Part shown: piece after piece, positions 60,601-64,000 of the stretch
Layout: every line of letters starts with the position of its first letter
Position numbering within the stretch: position 1 is the first letter of the stretch
Source of the DNA: Ianthella basta
Taxonomy: Eukaryota; Porifera; Demospongiae; Verongiida; Ianthellidae
DNA length: 64,000 nucleotides
NCBI GenBank assembly: GCA_964019415.1
Contig: OZ025882.1
Span: 3,764,427-3,828,426, forward strand
Direction of reading: 5' to 3'
Made by a program: the position numbers and the translations under genes
Notes under the pieces: generated by a model
Seen by the model: the letters and a program-made list of their open reading frames with translations, nothing else
The model's database searches: none
What the model was told of the DNA's origin: nothing

Positions 60601-62425
60601 AGACCAGACAGTGGAAAAGACAAAGACTGCGCATGCAGTAGCTCTGCAAGACTAAGCGAACACAATCCTTTAATTTAAAGCCAGCTGCACTAGCTGATGA
60701 CTAGTAGATAGCTACAGTACATTGGACAGCAGTTCACCTAATAGAGCTACCAACAAATTATCCTACAGTTCTGTTGTTATTGTGGCTATTATCACGATAA
60801 TATTGAGTATTGGGATAATTTTGTAAGAATATCGCAGAATATTGTGATAACATTTTTTCCACTATCACACAGGCCTAATAAATATCGGGTGACATATACA
60901 AGTATCAGTGGATATTTAAATATAATGTAAAAGGGAAGGGTTCAAATTTTCTTCTATTTTTTATAAACGGCACCCCATAGATATTAGAGGTTGTGTCCAC
61001 TAAAGTCGCTGTGTGTCCTCTTGGGAACCTTCTTCTCCGCGCTATACGTACAGGATTAGTCTTCAGTTGGCAATGAAAGCAGCACAGGAGGAAGCAGGTG
61101 AGCCTACGTAGCGAAAGAAGCTACCCCGTGTAATTGTTTTGTAGCTTCATGTAAGGTCACACCAGAGCATGTGTGTATCTCCCTGCACATACAATGTAAT
61201 ACGCACATAAACCACAAATGCAGCTGCTTAGTTCAGTTTAGGCTTCAGCCTAGGTTTAAAGACATCCTTGTATTACTGTACTACACACTTGTTCCTGTAG
61301 AGTAAAGGAATGATGTGTAGTGTTCTCATAATCATCTTTTACAGTATTCATGAAAAGATTGCATGGCAGACACAAGAAAGATTGCCAGAGGAACAAAATG
61401 AACCTGTCCCCCTCCCCTAATGTGACTCTAAGATTAAATGGAAAGAAATGGAGAGGAATTCAGATGACATGAAGCGCACAATAGACAGACGGGACATGAA
61501 AATACACTGGAGAAAGATAGTGTGATAATGGCCAGTAAAAAAGAGTGATGGTTAATACAATGCAGAAGTGCACAAGCTAATTACCTAGAAGTGATGTGGA
61601 GCGCAAGTGATGATGATGAAAGTGAACAAAAGATTTACTGTAGCAGAATCAAAAGTAGTTGGAGCAATAAGGAACCAGGTGTTGGACAGGAGAGTTGGAA
61701 AAAGCAACAATGAGATTATATGATACTACTGTATATCCACAATGCTGTATGGCTATGTGAAACATGGACAACACAAAGATGGTATGACAGTGGGCTGTTA
61801 CGTATGCAGCTTTAGAAATGAAGTGAATAAGGCAAGTGGAGGAATAACAAGGTTAGACATGGCTAAAATGAATTATATAAGGAGAACATTGAGACAAGTA
61901 GCAGTTCTACATGTGAAGACAAAGCAAACACATGGAATGAGCAACTGGAGATCGACAAGAGGCTTGTGAAGAGGGGAAGAAAAACTTATAAAGGAATACT
62001 CAAGAGAGCATCTGGGAAAAGGGTGGAGAGACAATTTCAAGCGACAATTTAACGTTAGACAGGACAGTAGGAAAATTTGATGTCTCAAATGCTTTAGCCC
62101 GTGTGCAATGTCTATGGTCACCTCCTGCACAGGAAATACATCCAAGGAGTGTTCTTGAGGAGAGTCATTGCACACAGGACCACATCACACAGGTACGAAC
62201 TGTATCTTGCCTTCACCAATGAAACACAATTCACTGATACTGAATACAAACAACTAGCATGCCATATACATATGTATGCACATATATGAGTGCACTTACC
62301 TCAAGTGCATACACAGGGCCTAAGCATCCAGAAAAGGCAGATGAAATCTTCTCTTGAGGGGTTTTGGCTTTACGATTGCACAGCAAGATCAATCCTTGCT
62401 CAGTTCCTACCATGAATTTGGTAGG
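54476..62425 (-). CDS. DNAI2: Dynein axonemal intermediate chain 2, 3' seven exons
   Basis: DNAI2 is a WD-repeat intermediate chain (Chlamydomonas IC2/IC69) that ties the outer dynein arm to the doublet microtubule in motile cilia; this is family knowledge. Seven GT..AG exons chain in phase to about 276 residues: [119 protein letters not shown] and the acidic tail. Each matches human DNAI2 in order, covering roughly its residues 345 to the end, the last WD repeats and the charged coiled tail. Stop TAG is at 54476-54478. The N-terminal half lies beyond the window. A 5.1-kb intron full of repeats separates the first exon seen from the rest. Confidence 0.93.
54733..54866 (-). CDS. DNAI2: DNAI2 penultimate exon
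   Basis: [20 protein letters not shown], then KMKQQQ, six Ala and a Gly-rich run, and donor GG/gtgagc. The Ala/Gly tract replaces the GKAEGRDEEQ segment of the human protein. Confidence 0.92.
55799..55945 (-). CDS. DNAI2: DNAI2 exon, WD-repeat end
   Basis: [40 protein letters not shown] and PSEKNLVNA, matching ACGSQLGTTTLLEVSPGL of human. Acceptor catctacag, donor GCG/gtgagt, 49 codons, phase 0. Confidence 0.94.
56108..56243 (-). CDS. DNAI2: DNAI2 exon, WD repeat
   Basis: A split His codon, then [40 protein letters not shown] and ALTLQ, matching [27 protein letters not shown]. Acceptor cctgttgtcag, donor CAG/gtgtgt. Confidence 0.95.
56914..56957 (-). CDS. DNAI2: DNAI2 exon (44 nt)
   Basis: [14 protein letters not shown] plus two bases of a His codon, with acceptor tatgtag and donor CA/gtgagt. 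Human IWSEDSRESSIMWT. Confidence 0.93.
57155..57208 (-). CDS. DNAI2: DNAI2 exon (54 nt)
   Basis: [18 protein letters not shown], 18 codons, phase 0 both sides, with acceptor ttgctttgtag and donor CGG/gtaagg. Human RNPFYPKNFLTIGDWTAR. Confidence 0.94.
57697..57790. repeat. Hairpin, copy 1
   Basis: ATATATAC..TTACCAAGGAAACCATGT pairs with ACATGGTTTCCTTGGTA..GTATATATAT. The loop includes TTTCTCAGGCTTATGTCACC. It recurs at 58617-58712. Confidence 0.88.
58617..58712. repeat. Hairpin, copy 2
   Basis: A near-identical direct copy of 57697-57790 (CCAAGGAGACCATG / CATGGTTCCTTGG); the 830 bp between the two may be one element or an intervening insertion. Confidence 0.88.
58716..59215. mobile_element. 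Small palindromic element hosting a retroposon
   Basis: AGATCTCTTGAAGGGGCTGT (58716-) and ACAGCCCCTTCAAGAGGTCT (to 59215) are inverted arms. Next to the left arm lies GGTGATATATCCC..GGGAAATATCACC, a perfect-type hairpin. The retroposon copy 2 is inserted between the arms. Confidence 0.75.
58783..59198 (+). mobile_element. Hairpin-headed retroposon, copy 2
   Basis: Same head, body and (CAAA)n-CTGAATTATATATATAGAT tail as 52503-52926. Most differences are C-to-T or G-to-A at CpG, as expected of methylation decay. Confidence 0.75.
59228..59330. repeat. Palindromic MITE, about 30-bp arms
   Basis: GGTCCATAGC..TATATAGGACC pairs with GGTCCTATATA..GCTATAGACC around a GGCACTTCACGCC..GTAAGC centre. 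Confidence 0.75.
59335..60225. mobile_element. Inverted element pair, right copy
   Basis: Reverse-oriented counterpart of 52290-54225: AAGCATATAGGTTGG at one end, then AGAAGGATTCTTTTGTAGAA, CGCAGTAAGTAGTTACGTACG, AAATGGCCACTTCCCGG and GGTAAGTTTATAACCCAGCT, ending near GCCATGGCAACC. It is shorter than the left copy and lacks its retroposon. Confidence 0.8.
60244..60882. mobile_element. MITE with TTAGGCCTGTG termini
   Basis: TTAGGCCTGTGCAAT at the left and CACAGGCCTAA at the right. Internally there are many ATCACGATA/TATCGTGAT motifs at both ends. The 8-bp AT-rich flanks are similar but not identical, so a hAT assignment is only possible. Confidence 0.65.
61330..62080 (+). pseudogene. LINE 3' fragment, strongly decayed
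   Basis: Pieces resembling the ORF2 C-terminus: [15 protein letters not shown] in place of the usual LLYGCETW, then [15 protein letters not shown] and GKGWRDNF. The similarity is to the same RTE/CR1-type region as 7250-7560, in many frames. Confidence 0.45.
62300..62425 (-). CDS. DNAI2: DNAI2 most upstream exon in window
   Basis: [20 protein letters not shown] then [22 protein letters not shown]. Acceptor ttgctctag, donor GAG/gtaagt, 42 codons. Human [12 protein letters not shown]...NRKAKTPPEKI. No earlier exon could be found in 62426-64000. Confidence 0.94.
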
Positions 62426-62835
62426 CTAGAGCAAAACAAGAAATACAGTGGCAAGATGACAAGCTGCTGCACTTCTCTACATTGGGATTTGTATTCTTGT
62501 TCATACAACATAATTGTAGCATTGTAACCACTAGAATGTCCTGCATTTGGACAAACTCTACCACCACCAACTAAAAATGTACTAGCTTATTTGCTACCAG
62601 CCTTGTATCTTTACATCTTCCACTGCACAGGATTCATGCACAATATCCTTTAACCGTTGCATCAAAGATACAATGAGGTAGTGGAAGGCCCAAATATGCA
62701 GTGAAAGAATATACAGTATGTGACAATATAATGTTAACATTCCGTTTCCTTTTCATTTCATTTAAAGTGAACAATTTGACCGCTCTATGGTGCGTTGTAT
62801 GGTCCGAAAGACAGAAAAAAGAACACTTTAGTCCA

Positions 62836-63075
62836 TTTCCTTGTCGCTACATGGACCCAAATGTCTAGCTAGTTAGTCCCATGTAGCGACAAGGAAATTC
62901 GGAATGCAGAGCGAATGTCATGGAAATGTGGTTCATCATGGTGTTGAGTTACTGTTGCTTGTTTCTATGCTTTTTCTGCTGGCCATTCCTAAATCCCTTT
63001 CAATTCTGAAGGAATTTTTATACACTAGTTTGTACAGTTTTTGCATATCCAAAGGACTATGGCTACATCAGATAA
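62836..63075. repeat. Hairpin repeat, second copy of the 1.3-kb family
   Basis: The hairpin arms 62836-62854 and 62879-62897 (TTTCCTTGTCGCTACATGG) surround CTAGCTAGTTAGT. The following GGAATGCAGAG..CTGCTGGCCATTCCTA segment matches 1355-1510. The remainder of 62426-64000 shows nothing I can name. Confidence 0.75.
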
Positions 63076-64000
63076 TACCAGCGCTGACTAATACCCTTCC
63101 TTAAGTTAGATGAAGATTGTGCAGAGCATTGAGCACAGTTATGCCACTAGATGAAGCGGCTACTGTGTACGGTAATAACGGTATACGTAGCAGCGCAACA
63201 AAATGGCGACATTGGGGTATCTTTAGTACACGAGGATGACAAATTTCCTGCCCGCTCCAGCGCTGTACTTATCGGATTGGCACCGGCGCTCAGATCCTAG
63301 TCCTTGACTTAGGTACTTAAGTCCTCATGCACTGTTTAGGTGCATAGGTGACCTGCGTCGTGTGCTAGGAGCACACAAAAATTCGGTGGGAAGGAGAATA
63401 ATATGAAAAGAACAAATGGGGTATGAGCAGCCTAGGACGCTTTTCTCTTACGTGCACTCCAGGTTGCCTTTAGGTGCGCTGCCGTCTTTAATATATCCAA
63501 AGAAGCCTATCCATGGCATTTAATTGTTCGTTGCCACTGCCGTTTGGTCAGTTTCACTGAAGCGCACTAATACATTAAGATAGGAGACACCATTTTGAAC
63601 TGGGCACATTCCTAAATAGACGTCATGAACGTGACGTCTGATAACGCAGTCAAACTTGAGAATATCATGTGTATGAGTTGTGACACTCTACATCACTGTG
63701 CTCAGCATATGCACAGCACTTGCTACTCCTGCACCTCAACAGTTCTTTAGGCTCTGTCTTCAGTGCGTGCCTCTTTTGACTATGGGTGGTACAACACTGT
63801 GCCCTGATAGTCAGTAAGGTAGGCTGAACAGCCGCCTGTTGCTCCTGTGTTTGGTAAGTTCTGATCCAGCCCCTTAACGGCCCTCAGCTTTCCTCACCCA
63901 CACCACACACCTGCATACTCCAGGAGCCCATTTTACACCTCAACGTTGATGAGGGCACCTACAAAGCATAAATGTCCTCTGTCTTGCCAACGTCAGGCCA

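Larger units (their letters stand above)
57209..62299 (-). other. DNAI2 5.1-kb intron, repeat content
   Basis: It contains, in order on the plus strand, two copies of a hairpin (57697-57790, 58617-58712), a small region with unidentified frames (57900-58440), the retroposon copy 58783-59198 between GGGGCTGTAT/ATACAGCCCC arms, a palindrome at 59228-59330, the right copy of the inverted element (59335-60225), a MITE (60244-60882) and a LINE scrap (61330-62080). Confidence 0.75.

Overview
This window is eukaryotic, almost certainly metazoan, genomic DNA. Coding sequence comes in short exons with GT..AG borders separated by long introns, there is no operon structure, and the introns hold transposable elements of many classes. 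Two host genes can be read exon by exon. The plus strand carries AP5Z1 (zeta subunit of the AP-5 adaptor complex): 21 exons from 280 to 48786, complete at the 3' end and missing only about the first 80-100 residues. The minus strand carries the 3' half of DNAI2 (outer-arm axonemal dynein intermediate chain 2): seven exons from 62425 down to a stop at 54476-54478. The genes are convergent, with about 5.7 kb between their stop codons. A ciliated animal with AP-5 and this mix of Crypton, Penelope-like, Mutator-like and restriction-endonuclease-type non-LTR elements fits an early-branching marine invertebrate. A sponge is my best guess, but only an inference.

Layout. 1-3.9 kb: AP5Z1 exons 1-4 with small palindromic repeats. 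3.9-29 kb: five very large introns. They hold a Mutator-like element with a perfect 9-bp target duplication (3988-4824), an RTE/CR1-like LINE carrying a nested TA-flanked MITE, Tc1 and hAT transposase relics, a 33-bp minisatellite, an R2-type LINE, an L2-like LINE split by a second 9-bp-TSD element, a Crypton recombinase relic and a Harbinger-like MITE. Exons 5, 6, 7 and 8 lie far apart among these. 29-36 kb: exons 8-13 around a decayed RT/REL-endonuclease retrotransposon and a Tc1 relic. 36-43 kb: intron 13, with a nearly intact Tigger transposon (39126-41112). 43-48.8 kb: exons 14-21 and the stop; intron 19 holds a foldback element interrupted by a MULE. 48.8-54.4 kb: intergenic, with a Penelope-like RT/GIY-YIG element and a hairpin-headed retroposon. 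54.5-62.4 kb: DNAI2, whose 5-kb intron repeats, in inverted orientation, the element lying just beyond the gene's end. 62.4-64 kb: DNAI2 intron with a hairpin repeat also found at 1.3 kb.

Nothing suggests that the two host genes act together. AP5Z1 belongs to late-endosomal sorting and DNAI2 to ciliary motility. The remaining content is a layered record of transposition. Several nesting events can be ordered from target-site duplications; the clearest is the MULE in the foldback, where the uninterrupted arm still shows the empty site.
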